Below, piece by piece: positions 44,093 through 52,495 of a stretch of DNA of 62,075 nucleotides. A program made the position numbers and the translations under genes. Location: contig PBID01000017.1 of the NCBI GenBank assembly GCA_002719675.1, positions 1-62,075 of the forward strand, written 5' to 3'. The notes beneath the pieces were generated by a model. That model made no database searches. It saw only the letters and a program-made list of their open reading frames with translations, and had not been told where the DNA came from. This DNA comes from Chloroflexota bacterium. Lineage in GTDB: Bacteria > Chloroflexota > Dehalococcoidia > Lucifugimonadales > GCA-2719675. Each line of letters starts with the position of its first letter. The stretch's first letter is position 1.

Positions 44093-45358
44093 TTAAATCA
44101 AATTTTTCCTGTCTACTATTTCACCATTAGTAATCACGTCAACTACATTTCGTAAATTATTTATATCTTTAGTAGGATCTCCATCAACAACTAAAATATC
44201 AGCAATTTTATTTTCTGATAATGTGCCAACTTTATCATCTATCCAACATGATTTAGCAGAATCTTTAGTAGCGCTAACTATAGCTTCAATTGGGGATAGA
44301 CCAACACTAACATGAGCAGATATTTCTGACTGAAAGTCTCCTGTTTTATAATAGGTCCAAGAAGCATCCGATCCACATGCAAGTTTGACGCCTTCAGAAA
44401 CCATTTTAGAAACAATCTCTGCAACTTTTTCGCTTCTATATTTAGAAGTTTCTAACAATTCCCGATCAATTTGGGTCAAAGAATCTTGCTCTTGTTTAGT
44501 TTCCAAAACTTTAATTGTTTCTCGGCCTTGGTGTAATGTTGGATTTAAATAAGCTCCATTTTCTATAAATTTTTCAGTGATTTCAGGCCTATAATTAAAT
44601 GTTTCATCAGATTCGATATGATAGCCATGAATAATTGTATCTACTCCCGAATCTAATGCATTAATTATTCCCTGACTAGACGAGCAATGCGCAGCTACAT
44701 GTTTCCCCATTTTGTGCGCTTCATCAGTGATTGCTTGAATTTCTTTTCTAGTGAATGAAGGCCTAAATGGTAACGAAGTAATTGTGCTTCCTCCTGTAGC
44801 AGTTATTTTGATAAAATCTGCTCCTTGTTTAATCAATTTCCTTACTGATTGGATACATTCAATTTCTCCTGTAGCTTCTTCACCAAAATATCCCAAATGC
44901 CCCCCAACAATACTTAACGGTCTTCCAGTTAAAATCAACCTTGGGGATGGAGTAATGCCCATTTCAACAGCTTTTCTAAGCATAAATGTTGTATTATTTT
45001 TTGCTCCACAATCCCTTACAGTTGTAACGCCAGAATATAAATGTCTCCTAGCATTTTTTGCTGATTGCAAGGCTAAAACTTCATCAGGTAAAGTAACCAA
45101 ATCATTACCCACTCGACCATCTCCAATACCATTCAAATGCACATGACAATCAATCAAACCCGGTAATATTGTCTTATCTCCATAATCTAAAACTTTAACA
45201 CTAGCTCCTTCAGGAGCTAAAACTGATTCTTGATTTCCAACATCCTTAATCAATCCATTCTTGATCAAAACCGAAGCTTTTTGCAAATTGTTACCTCCGT
45301 TACCATCAACTAACAAACCTGCTTTAATCAAAGTGAAATCGTAATTATTGTCTGTCAT
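44093..45358 (-). CDS. amidohydrolase family protein (first of a tandem pair)
   Basis: The 421-residue metal-dependent hydrolase has the amidohydrolase barrel: LPGLIDCHVHLNGIG (H-x-H), FIKITATGGS (Lys), HVAAHCSSSQG, TIIHGYH and CGSDASWTYYK (metal Asp). It resembles imidazolonepropionase-like and prolidase-type amidohydrolases. The substrate is unknown. It is 27 bp downstream of its paralogue, so both are probably in one transcript. The two share the order of motifs and lengths, indicating gene duplication. Confidence 0.85.
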   Translation of the reverse strand: MTDNNYDFTLIKAGLLVDGNGGNNLQKASVLIKNGLIKDVGNQESVLAPEGASVKVLDYGDKTILPGLIDCHVHLNGIGDGRVGNDLVTLPDEVLALQSAKNARRHLYSGVTTVRDCGAKNNTTFMLRKAVEMGITPSPRLILTGRPLSIVGGHLGYFGEEATGEIECIQSVRKLIKQGADFIKITATGGSTITSLPFRPSFTRKEIQAITDEAHKMGKHVAAHCSSSQGIINALDSGVDTIIHGYHIESDETFNYRPEITEKFIENGAYLNPTLHQGRETIKVLETKQEQDSLTQIDRELLETSKYRSEKVAEIVSKMVSEGVKLACGSDASWTYYKTGDFQSEISAHVSVGLSPIEAIVSATKDSAKSCWIDDKVGTLSENKIADILVVDGDPTKDINNLRNVVDVITNGEIVDRKNLI

Positions 45359-45385
45359 GCTATTCCAACTTTCTTTTTTATAAAT

Positions 45386-46684
45386 CTAATTTATTGATGG
45401 AGGAGATTGTATGTATACCTTATTTGAATCTTTTGAACCACGGTCAATTATATTGCCATCGAAAATTACTTCGTGAATATTTCTTAAATTTCCAATTTCT
45501 TGAAGTGGATTACCTTTAATTACAACCATATCTGCTTTTTTGCCAGCTTCCAAAGAACCAACAATATCATCCATGCCCAAAGCTTTTGCAGCGCCCAATG
45601 TAACAGAATTAAAGCTCTGTGAAACTGAATATCCTGCCATATTAACACATTCTGTTTCATGAATAGTATTTCCAAGCTTATAATCTCCCCAGGATGAATC
45701 TGAGCCAGTAATTACTTTAACTCCCATTTCCATCATCTTTGAACAATCAAGTAATCTCTGATCAAAATTTCTTCTATGCTCATCAAATAATTTGATTTCA
45801 TTCTTTGAAAGAGGCCTTTTGAGTGCTAATTTTTCCATCTCCCAAGCTCTTGCTCTAAAAACGTGTAAAGTAGGGTTAACAAAAGCTTCAGATTCAGCCA
45901 ACCTTTCTGCTACATCTGGTCTAAATTTATCTGTTCCATCAGGCTCCTTAAAAACGGAATGAATTATCATATCAACTCCGCTGTCTAATGAATTAATTGT
46001 TCCTTCAGTAGAAACACAATGAGTTGCAGTTAATTTACCAAACTTTTTTGCCTCATTAGTAATCGCTAAAAGTTCATCCATGTTAAATGCTGGCAAAAGT
46101 GGAAATGATGTCCTTGTCGTACCTCCAGTCTGAGTAATCTTAATATAATCAGCTCCCTCTTTAATCAGAGATCTAACGAATCTAGTAACTTCAAATTCTC
46201 CTGTAACTTCTCCTCCAAAATATCCCATGTGTCCACCAATAATGGATACAGGTCTCCCACATAAATTCATCCTTGGTCCAATTTCTATACCATTTTTGAT
46301 AGCATCCCTAAGTCGAAACATTGTCATGTTCTTTGGACCGTTTTCTCGGATTGTTGTAACACCTGAAAAAAGAGCAATCCTAGCATTACTGGAAGATTTT
46401 ATAGTAAGAATTTCATCAGGGATTTCTGCAACTTCATCACCTAATCGGCCATCACCAAATCCGTTGTGATGAGTATGACAATCAACCATTCCCGGAATGA
46501 GTACAAAACCTGTGTAATCTAATAAATCATATTCTTGATGTTCAACAATTTTAAGTATTTCAGATTTTTTACCAATTTTTACGATAGTAGAACCTTCTAT
46601 TAAAACAGCTGACTCTTCTAAAGGTTTCCCTCCTGTGCCATCAATAATTTGACTTGCTAAAACTACTTTTTTCTCTTGGTTCAT
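45386..46684 (-). CDS. amidohydrolase family protein (second of a tandem pair)
   Basis: The 432-residue paralogue has the same motifs: IPGMVDCHTHHNGFG, YIKITQTGGTTR, KLTATHCVSTEG, MIIHSVF and ITGSDSSWGDYKLG. Differences around the active site (THCVST versus AHCSSS; GYH replaced by SVF after IIH) suggest different substrates. It lies 10 bp after the PH-domain gene's stop side on the same strand, so it may be transcribed with that gene and hspR. No signal peptide. Confidence 0.85.
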   Translation of the reverse strand: MNQEKKVVLASQIIDGTGGKPLEESAVLIEGSTIVKIGKKSEILKIVEHQEYDLLDYTGFVLIPGMVDCHTHHNGFGDGRLGDEVAEIPDEILTIKSSSNARIALFSGVTTIRENGPKNMTMFRLRDAIKNGIEIGPRMNLCGRPVSIIGGHMGYFGGEVTGEFEVTRFVRSLIKEGADYIKITQTGGTTRTSFPLLPAFNMDELLAITNEAKKFGKLTATHCVSTEGTINSLDSGVDMIIHSVFKEPDGTDKFRPDVAERLAESEAFVNPTLHVFRARAWEMEKLALKRPLSKNEIKLFDEHRRNFDQRLLDCSKMMEMGVKVITGSDSSWGDYKLGNTIHETECVNMAGYSVSQSFNSVTLGAAKALGMDDIVGSLEAGKKADMVVIKGNPLQEIGNLRNIHEVIFDGNIIDRGSKDSNKVYIQSPPSIN

Positions 46685-46694
46685 ATTAATTTAA

Positions 46695-47378
46695 CTATCT
46701 ATTTAAGTCAGCTCCACATTCAGGACAAAATTTTTGATCTTCTTTAACTTTAAATTTACACTCCGGGTCCGGGCAAATATCTTCATCAATATCTTCATCA
46801 ATAATTTCTTCTTCAGATGAAAAATTTACACCACATTCAGGACAAAATTTTTGATCTTCTTCAACTTTAAATTTACACTTCGGGCAAATATATTCGTGTT
46901 CATCAATAATTTCTTCTTCAGATGAAAATTCATTTATACCTTTATTGATTAAATCGAATGCGTTAGAATCTGGAGAAATATAATTAAGTGTTGCGACAGT
47001 CCCTTTGTCCAAATAAACATCTACTGATTGATATCCTAAAGGCCTCCCTAATATACCATCCCTAACTTTAACATCCCTAATATTAGAAAATGGAAACAAA
47101 AACCTCTGGCTGCCAAAAAGCCCTCCTCTTTGATAAACCAAAGAATTTTTTGATATCGCATAGAAAGTCCTTTTAGTTTCCAAATATCTTGGTAAAACTA
47201 CAACGAGTATGACTACAGCGCCAGTAATTTCTTCTATAACACCAAAAGCATATAAAGCCAATAATACTATCAACCATGGCAGTGAAGACCATAACCAAGA
47301 ATACGGAACTTGTTTAACAATTTCACTATCATCTGGAACCTTAATATTGCGCCCCAATGGATCTCTTTTATTTGACAT
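46695..47378 (-). CDS. bacterial PH-domain (bPH2) membrane protein with two zinc ribbons
   Basis: The 227-residue protein has two close membrane helices (WLWSSLPWLIVLLALYAFGV; TGAVVILVVVLP), then a bPH2 domain (YAISKNSLVYQRGGLFGSQ, FPFSNIRDVKVRDGILGRPLG) and two C-terminal zinc ribbons (CPKC..CPEC; CPDPEC..CPEC) separated by acidic linkers. The ribbons are near copies. bPH2 proteins are membrane-associated with unknown roles. GGGAGAA precedes the ATG. The neighbours are hspR upstream and amidohydrolases downstream. Confidence 0.85.
   Translation of the reverse strand: MSNKRDPLGRNIKVPDDSEIVKQVPYSWLWSSLPWLIVLLALYAFGVIEEITGAVVILVVVLPRYLETKRTFYAISKNSLVYQRGGLFGSQRFLFPFSNIRDVKVRDGILGRPLGYQSVDVYLDKGTVATLNYISPDSNAFDLINKGINEFSSEEEIIDEHEYICPKCKFKVEEDQKFCPECGVNFSSEEEIIDEDIDEDICPDPECKFKVKEDQKFCPECGADLNR
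46714..46941 (-). repeat. 117-bp tandem duplication encoding the zinc ribbon
   Basis: The segment from 46714 recurs from 46831 (period 117 bp), encoding FSSEEEIIDE plus the zinc-ribbon unit twice. A three-residue change (CPDPEC against CPKC) and small length differences separate the copies. Confidence 0.8.
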
Positions 47379-47388
47379 ATAATTCTCC

Positions 47389-47697
47389 CTATTTTTTTAT
47401 TTGATTTTTCAGAAAATCATTCTCGTCTTCTAATTGCTGCAATCTATCTAATAAGCCCATTATTACTTCTACTCCAGCTAAATTAACTCCAATATCGTCA
47501 ACCAGGGTACGTAATTTTTTTACGCGATCAATATCTCTCCTTGAAAAAACTCTCTGGTTACCTTGACTACGAAAAGGTTCGATCAAACCAATTCTTTCGT
47601 AATATCGCAAAGTTTGAGTTCTTAAACCTAGAATCTTGGCAGCAACGCTAATTACAAAACAAGGTTCATCATATCCTAATAATTGACGCTTATTCAT
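47389..47697 (-). CDS. hspR: HspR-type MerR-family repressor
   Basis: The 102-residue regulator has a winged helix of the MerR group ([31 protein letters not shown]) and a C-terminal leucine-rich coiled coil. HspR represses dnaK/dnaJ-type heat-shock genes with DnaK as corepressor. It overlaps the cbpA-like DnaJ gene by 8 bp, the common HspR context. No HAIR element (CTTGAGT-N7-ACTCAAG) was found in the window; a 10-bp dyad upstream of the operon is the candidate site. Confidence 0.88.
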   Translation of the reverse strand: MNKRQLLGYDEPCFVISVAAKILGLRTQTLRYYERIGLIEPFRSQGNQRVFSRRDIDRVKKLRTLVDDIGVNLAGVEVIMGLLDRLQQLEDENDFLKNQIKK

Positions 47698-48574
47698 TAT
47701 CTATTCTCTCATCCGAATATGAATCTCTTGTATTTTTGTAAAATTGTTCTTCCTCTACACTTAATTTCATAGGAAGCAAAGGACGAATTACTGCGTAAAA
47801 ATCTCCTCTTTTTGAAAAATCTCCAACTTTAGACATACCTAAACCTGGAAGTTTGATTTTTTGACCATTTTGAGTTCTAGGAGGAATTTTCAAGTCAACA
47901 GATTTATCTAAAGTATCTACTCTAGTTTTACATCCCAAAATACAATCTGATAAAGGTATGAAAACTTCTGTAGATAAATCCAAACCATCTCTTGAAAACT
48001 TTTTATTAGAAACAACGTGAATTTTAATCAAAATGGTGCGGTCTCTACTAGGTTTAATTTTAACTACAGATCCCGTATCAACTCCTGGAGGAATCTTAAC
48101 TTCAATATTTCTAGAATAATTTAAATTTAATTTTCTGACAGTTCCTCGAAATGATTCTTCTAAAGAAATAGATACATTTATCTCATTTTGAATATTTTTT
48201 CTCTGACTAGGACTCGGATTTTTAAATCCATGGTTCATATTAGAAAAAATATCGCCGAAGCCCCTAAAATCATTAAAAGAAGATTTTTTGTTATTACCGA
48301 AACCAAAATTTGACCAATCGGAACCAGGATTGTTTTGATTTATTTTCTTCCAATCTGACCCATATAAATTATATTTTTCTCTTGAATCTTTATCTCCTAA
48401 AACTTCGTAGGCTTCATTAATTTCTTTAAATTTTTTCTCTGAAACTTTATCTCCTGAATTTAAATCAGGATGATATTTTCTTGCTAACTTTCTATAGGCT
48501 TTCTGAATTTCTTCTCCAGAAGAATTTTTTGAAACACCTAGTGTCTTATAATAATCTGATGATCTTGTTGCCAT
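47690..48574 (-). CDS. DnaJ-like co-chaperone, CbpA type
   Basis: The 294-residue protein has an N-terminal J domain ([21 protein letters not shown] at [23 protein letters not shown]), a Gly/Phe/Ser-rich linker and the C-terminal substrate-binding domains, but no zinc-finger domain. This is the DnaJ type B (CbpA) layout; the zinc-bearing DnaJ lies at 60494. A longer frame from 48613 exists, but the J domain begins at ATG 48574 ([10 protein letters not shown]). It overlaps hspR by 8 bp. Confidence 0.9.
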   Translation of the reverse strand: MATRSSDYYKTLGVSKNSSGEEIQKAYRKLARKYHPDLNSGDKVSEKKFKEINEAYEVLGDKDSREKYNLYGSDWKKINQNNPGSDWSNFGFGNNKKSSFNDFRGFGDIFSNMNHGFKNPSPSQRKNIQNEINVSISLEESFRGTVRKLNLNYSRNIEVKIPPGVDTGSVVKIKPSRDRTILIKIHVVSNKKFSRDGLDLSTEVFIPLSDCILGCKTRVDTLDKSVDLKIPPRTQNGQKIKLPGLGMSKVGDFSKRGDFYAVIRPLLPMKLSVEEEQFYKNTRDSYSDERIDNE

Positions 48575-48613
48575 ATCGTATATCTCAAATAAAATTAGAA
48601 ACAAAACTTCCAA

Positions 48614-48637
48614 TAGTTATAGTGTTTACTATAACTA
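48614..48637. promoter_or_regulatory. 10-bp dyad upstream of cbpA-hspR
   Basis: TAGTTATAGT (48614-48623) and ACTATAACTA (48628-48637) form a perfect dyad with a 4-bp centre, 40 bp upstream of the cbpA-like ATG. It is well placed for an operator (possibly HspR) and does not match the HAIR or CIRCE consensus. Confidence 0.45.
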
Positions 48638-48746
48638 ATATAACACATATAGTTCATGTAAGTTTAATTATTATATAAAACTTATAATTCAAAAGCAATT
48701 TAAAAAAATTTCTTGGTCAAATTAAAATATTCCGTTGACATTGCTG

Positions 48747-48776
48747 TTGACATTGCTAGTTTCATTATGATTTGAT
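48747..48776 (+). promoter_or_regulatory. promoter candidate for the B12 operon
   Basis: TTGACA (48747-48752), 18 bases, TTTGAT (48771-48776), about 20 bases before the riboswitch. TTGACA also occurs at 48735-48740 within a 12-bp direct repeat (GTTGACATTGCT at 48734 and 48746). Confidence 0.4.
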
Positions 48777-48797
48777 TAGTTTAGATCAATTTTGTTT

Positions 48798-48920
48798 CGC
48801 ATGGTAGTGGTTTTAGATAGAATCTAAAATAAGAGGAAACCGGTCAAAGTCCGGTACTGTCCCGCAACGGTAGGTGAAAATTCACAAGTCCGATACTCAA
48901 CCACCATCAGGTGTGAAGAT
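48798..48920 (+). promoter_or_regulatory. cobalamin riboswitch aptamer
   Basis: The conserved core is present in order: GAAACCGGTCAAAGTCC, then ACTGTCCCGCAACGGTA, then AAGTCCGATAC (B12 box). ATGGTAGTGG near 48801 pairs with CCACCAT at 48901-48907 to close the aptamer. It precedes a btu-type ABC importer, exactly the known regulon. Binding of adenosyl- or methylcobalamin would repress the operon. Confidence 0.93.
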
Positions 48921-48950
48921 CCTTCGAGGCTAAGGCAACACACAAAATTA

Positions 48951-48990
48951 AACCTCGTTTCCTTATCCTTGAACGAGGTTTTTTAATTTT
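48951..48990 (+). terminator. riboswitch-linked intrinsic terminator
   Basis: AACCTCGTT (48951-48959) pairs with AACGAGGTT (48972-48980), followed by a T-rich tract. CGAGG at 48925-48929 could pair with CCTCG of the left arm as an anti-terminator. Loop bases TTATCCTT (48963-48970) are complementary to AAGGATAA (49003-49010), the ribosome site of the first gene. Confidence 0.85.
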
Positions 48991-49016
48991 TATGCAATAT
49001 GCAAGGATAAAAAAGA

Positions 49017-49934
49017 ATGAAGAATAACTTAATTACAACTATGATGTTTTTAATAGTTGCATTATCTATTACTGTAGCATGTAACAGTTCAAATACTGAT
49101 TCAAATCAATTAAATTCGAATCAAAACCAAAAAAATGATACGACAAAATATCCTATAGATATATTGGATTCTAACGGGGAAAATGTTCGTATATATGAAA
49201 AACCAGAAAAAATAATAGTACTAGATTCTGCGGCTGTCGAAATTTTGTTCGCAATTGGACAAGGAGATAAAATTGTCGGAACTCATTCTTTCGTTACTCA
49301 CCCAGAAGAAGCTAAACAAATCCCCAAAGTTGGAGATGCATTTAGTATAAATATAGAAAAAATTATTGAACAAGAACCAGATTTAGTTTATATATTTTTC
49401 AATAAATTTGCTGAAGACTTAAATAAAAATCAACTAAAAGTCTTATATATAAAAACTCTCGAAAACGACTTCTCTAATATAAGTGATCAGATATTAATGT
49501 GGGGCAAAATAACAGGCAATCAAGATTCTGCAATTCAGTTATCTGAAAAATTTCAAGATCAGATTGAAAATATTCAATCAAAAATCAATTATCAATCTGA
49601 ATCTCCGAAAATTTTTATAGACACTACTGACTTATGGACAAGTGGGCCGAACACTTTAATGGGTGAAGTTCTTGAATTACTAAACTTATCTAATATTGCA
49701 CATGATATTTCAGGTTACGCTCAACTAAATCCAGAAATAATAATTGAGAGAAATCCAGATTTCATTATCACACCAAATCCAAGTACATTTAAAAATAATC
49801 CTGCTTTTCAAGAAATTTCTGCAGTAAAAAATAATAAAATATTTACGCTGCAATCAGATGCTCTATCGGTTCCAGGGCCTAGATTTCCTGAAGGAATAAA
49901 TGAACTAGCTTCTTTAATATATCCTGACTGGTAA
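49017..49934 (+). CDS. btuF: B12-type ABC importer substrate-binding lipoprotein
   Basis: The 305-residue protein has a lipoprotein signal (MMFLIVALSITVACNSSN) with Cys after ITVA, then a FecB/BtuF-type periplasmic-binding fold: KIIVLDSAAVEILFAIGQGDK, GTHSFVTHPEEAKQIPKVGDAF, EPDLVYIF and SVPGPRFPEGINEL. The cobalamin riboswitch in front makes corrinoid transport the likely role; the fold also serves siderophores. It is the first of three adjacent importer genes. Confidence 0.88.
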   Translation: MKNNLITTMMFLIVALSITVACNSSNTDSNQLNSNQNQKNDTTKYPIDILDSNGENVRIYEKPEKIIVLDSAAVEILFAIGQGDKIVGTHSFVTHPEEAKQIPKVGDAFSINIEKIIEQEPDLVYIFFNKFAEDLNKNQLKVLYIKTLENDFSNISDQILMWGKITGNQDSAIQLSEKFQDQIENIQSKINYQSESPKIFIDTTDLWTSGPNTLMGEVLELLNLSNIAHDISGYAQLNPEIIIERNPDFIITPNPSTFKNNPAFQEISAVKNNKIFTLQSDALSVPGPRFPEGINELASLIYPDW

Positions 49935-49939
49935 CAAAA

Positions 49940-50956
49940 ATGATTTTCCCTTGGAAATATACATTATTAAGCTTAATAATCTTATGTTCAATTATGGTTA
50001 TTTCAATCAGTATAGGGCCAGTGTATATTTCTTCATTTGAAATTCTTAAAATTATAACAAATAAATTACAAATAATTGAAATTGAAAAATCATGGCCACA
50101 ATCCTTTGAATCAATTATTTTAAATATCAGAATGCCTAGAGTTTTCTTAGCAGGAATAGTCGGACTTGCACTTTCAATTTCAGGAGCTTCATATCAAGCA
50201 TTATTTAAAAACCCTTTAGCCGATCCATACTTATTAGGAATAGCTTCTGGAGCTGCTTTGTCAGTGACAATTGTCATGACACAATTTGAAAATTCATCTC
50301 TAATAACAAATTTCATTCCTGTCTCTGCATTTTCAGGAGCAATAATATGTGTTACAGCAACTTATTATATTTCTACTAAACAACATGGATCAACAAATAC
50401 ATTGATACTTTCAGGAATTGCTATAGCTTCAATTACTCAGGCTTGCACTAGCTTTTTAATGCTATATAGTAATCCTGACTTAAGGCCTCTATTAAGTTGG
50501 ATTTTAGGTGGATTTGCTTCAGCTCAATGGGATCAAATATTAATTATTGGACCATATATTTTAATAAGCACCATAATTTCTATATCAATTTCTAAATACT
50601 TTAATTTAATTCAATTAAACCAAGAACACTCACAACAACTGGGATTAAACACTCAAAAAATCAAATTAATTATAGTGATTAATTCATCAATTAACACAGC
50701 TGCTGCAGTTTCATTCGCGGGAATAATAGGTTTTGTAGGATTAATTTGTCCACATATTATAAGAAATATTTTTGGAGGAGATTACAGAAATATAATTCCA
50801 TTATCTGGAATATTTGGTGCCATTTTATTAGTTCTGTCTGACACAATTTCCAGAACAATTTTAAATCCAGTAGAAATTCCTGTTGGAATACTTACAGCTT
50901 TATTTGGGGGACCGTTTTTTCTATATTTGTTAGCAAAAACAAAAAATCAAAACTAA
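49940..50956 (+). CDS. btuC: B12-type ABC importer permease (FecCD family)
   Basis: The 338-residue membrane protein has the FecCD/BtuC pattern: RMPRVFLAGIVGLALSISGASYQALFKNPLADPYLLG (split as RMPRVFLAGIVGLALSIS and YQALFKNPLADPYLLG), GVAIG-type LSGIAIASITQA, GGFASAQWDQ, and SFAGIIGFVGLICPHIIR. About ten helices are present. It starts 5 bp after btuF, and forms the dimeric channel for the importer. Confidence 0.9.
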   Translation: MIFPWKYTLLSLIILCSIMVISISIGPVYISSFEILKIITNKLQIIEIEKSWPQSFESIILNIRMPRVFLAGIVGLALSISGASYQALFKNPLADPYLLGIASGAALSVTIVMTQFENSSLITNFIPVSAFSGAIICVTATYYISTKQHGSTNTLILSGIAIASITQACTSFLMLYSNPDLRPLLSWILGGFASAQWDQILIIGPYILISTIISISISKYFNLIQLNQEHSQQLGLNTQKIKLIIVINSSINTAAAVSFAGIIGFVGLICPHIIRNIFGGDYRNIIPLSGIFGAILLVLSDTISRTILNPVEIPVGILTALFGGPFFLYLLAKTKNQN

Positions 50957-50971
50957 TTATTAAGTTAAACA

Positions 50972-51763
50972 ATGAATAATTTATTAAAAATTTCGAATCT
51001 TTCATTTAAATATGAAGGTGAACATATATTAAAAAATATCAATTTTGAAAATTCTACAGGAAAACTCACAGGTGTTATTGGCCCAAATGGAGCAGGAAAA
51101 TCAACTCTATTTCGTTTGATTACCGGCACATTAAAACCTACAAATGGCGAGATCGTAATTGCAGGACAAAATGTGTCGGAATTAAGTATAAAAAACAGGG
51201 CTAAATTGGTTTCATTAGTTCCACAAAACCCCGAAATTCCTTCAACTCTTTCCGTATATGAAACAGTCTTATTTGGCAGACATCCATATACAAATTTTTT
51301 AGGGTGGGAGAACAAAAAAGATTTAGATGCTACTAACAAATCACTAAAATTAACAAAGATTGAACATTTGGGGAAAAGAAAAATTCAAACTCTATCTGGT
51401 GGTGAAAAACAAAAAGTTCTGATTTCTATGTCAGTTGCTCAAAACACCCCTATTACTTTACTAGATGAACCAACTTCAAATTTAGATATTGATAATCAAA
51501 TTTTGATACTTAATACCATTAAGAACTTACAAAAAAATAACCATTCATTTCTGATATCTCTACATGATTTAAATCTTGCTTCATTATATTGTGACGAACT
51601 AATTCTTTTGTCAAAAGGAAAAATAATTACTATTGGTACTCCTAAATCAGTTCTTACAGAAGATAATATCAAAAAAGCTTACGATACAGAAATTAAAATA
51701 CTAGAACATCCAGTCTACAACACACCTATCATCACCCCTATAATTAGCAACCCATCTAAGTAA
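50972..51763 (+). CDS. btuD: B12-type ABC importer ATPase
   Basis: The 263-residue ATPase has Walker A GPNGAGKST, Q-loop VPQNPE, signature LSGGEKQKV, Walker B ITLLDEPTS and the switch His in SLHDLNLA. The FepC/BtuD subtype fits its place after the permease. It follows btuC by 15 bp. Any promoter specific to it is not seen; the riboswitch controls all three. Confidence 0.93.
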   Translation: MNNLLKISNLSFKYEGEHILKNINFENSTGKLTGVIGPNGAGKSTLFRLITGTLKPTNGEIVIAGQNVSELSIKNRAKLVSLVPQNPEIPSTLSVYETVLFGRHPYTNFLGWENKKDLDATNKSLKLTKIEHLGKRKIQTLSGGEKQKVLISMSVAQNTPITLLDEPTSNLDIDNQILILNTIKNLQKNNHSFLISLHDLNLASLYCDELILLSKGKIITIGTPKSVLTEDNIKKAYDTEIKILEHPVYNTPIITPIISNPSK

Positions 51764-51849
51764 TATCACAAATTTTGTTTGAATTAATTGTTGTATTTTG
51801 ATAATCTCACTTTATAAGCATTTATATGTATGTAAATTAGAAAGCCATC

Positions 51850-52458
51850 ATGGAAAATATTATTGAGATAATTTCAAAATTATCTTTATCAGCTATAGCA
51901 GGATATCTATTAGGTTCTATTCCTTTGGCCTACCAAATTAGTAAACGTAAAGGAGTAAACATATTTAAAAGCGGAACTGGACTTGCCGGTGCTTCAAATG
52001 TCCTACATAGTGTTGGTAAAAAACCTGCTGCAATAGTATTTTGGGGAGATTTTTTAAAAGGCTTTTCCTCAATATTATTTAGCAACTTTATTGGTATTGA
52101 AGGACACTGGTTAATTATCCCTGCTTTAGCAAGTATTATGGGGCACTGGAACTCAATCTTCACAAAATTTAAAGGTGGTGATGGAATGGTTACACTTGGA
52201 GGAGCTACAGTTGGAGCATTTCCAATTATTGGACTAACAAGCATTACTACAGCATCCGTTCTAACACTTCTACTTAGAGTAATTCCCTATATAACATTAA
52301 TAGGATTTTCAATCGGTGGCTTCATGTTGTTTATTTTGAATATGATTTATTTTTCAGATCTAAATCTTGCAACAGGTTACTTTATTCTCTATATTTTGGT
52401 TGTAGCACATGCGTTACGTGGCCACAGAAAAAGAAGACTCTTTTTAGAAAAAATATAA
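51850..52458 (+). CDS. PlsY-family glycerol-3-phosphate acyltransferase, paralogue 1
   Basis: The 202-residue membrane protein resembles PlsY: YLLGSIPLAYQISK, a SGTGLAGASNVLH segment for the usual SGNIGATN, and GHWNSIFTKFKGGDGMVTLGG for the GHxFPVFxxFKGGKGVAT loop. PlsY uses acyl-phosphate to acylate glycerol 3-phosphate at the membrane. The changed loop residues leave activity open; the second copy is at 57184. It sits 86 bp after btuD. Confidence 0.75.
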   Translation: MENIIEIISKLSLSAIAGYLLGSIPLAYQISKRKGVNIFKSGTGLAGASNVLHSVGKKPAAIVFWGDFLKGFSSILFSNFIGIEGHWLIIPALASIMGHWNSIFTKFKGGDGMVTLGGATVGAFPIIGLTSITTASVLTLLLRVIPYITLIGFSIGGFMLFILNMIYFSDLNLATGYFILYILVVAHALRGHRKRRLFLEKI

Positions 52459-52495
52459 TTTATATTCTACTAATCTATTACTAAGGTGATCCATC

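Larger units (their letters stand above)
48575..49016. other. 442-bp gap with dyad, promoter, riboswitch and terminator
   Basis: Between the minus-strand cbpA-like gene and the plus-strand B12 importer lie the dyad 48614-48637, a promoter candidate, the cobalamin riboswitch and its terminator. No further gene is visible. Confidence 0.8.

Noticed and set aside
44751-45146. 131-codon plus-strand ORF inside the first amidohydrolase gene
   Set aside because: Antisense shadow of a well-supported gene; composition follows the reverse of its codons.
47690-48800. HAIR or CIRCE heat-shock elements near hspR, cbpA and dnaJ
   Set aside because: Neither consensus is present in the upstream regions; only the unrelated dyads listed as features were found.
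50965-51339. 124-codon minus-strand ORF opposite the B12 importer ATPase
   Set aside because: Shadow of an ATPase with all motifs intact on the other strand.
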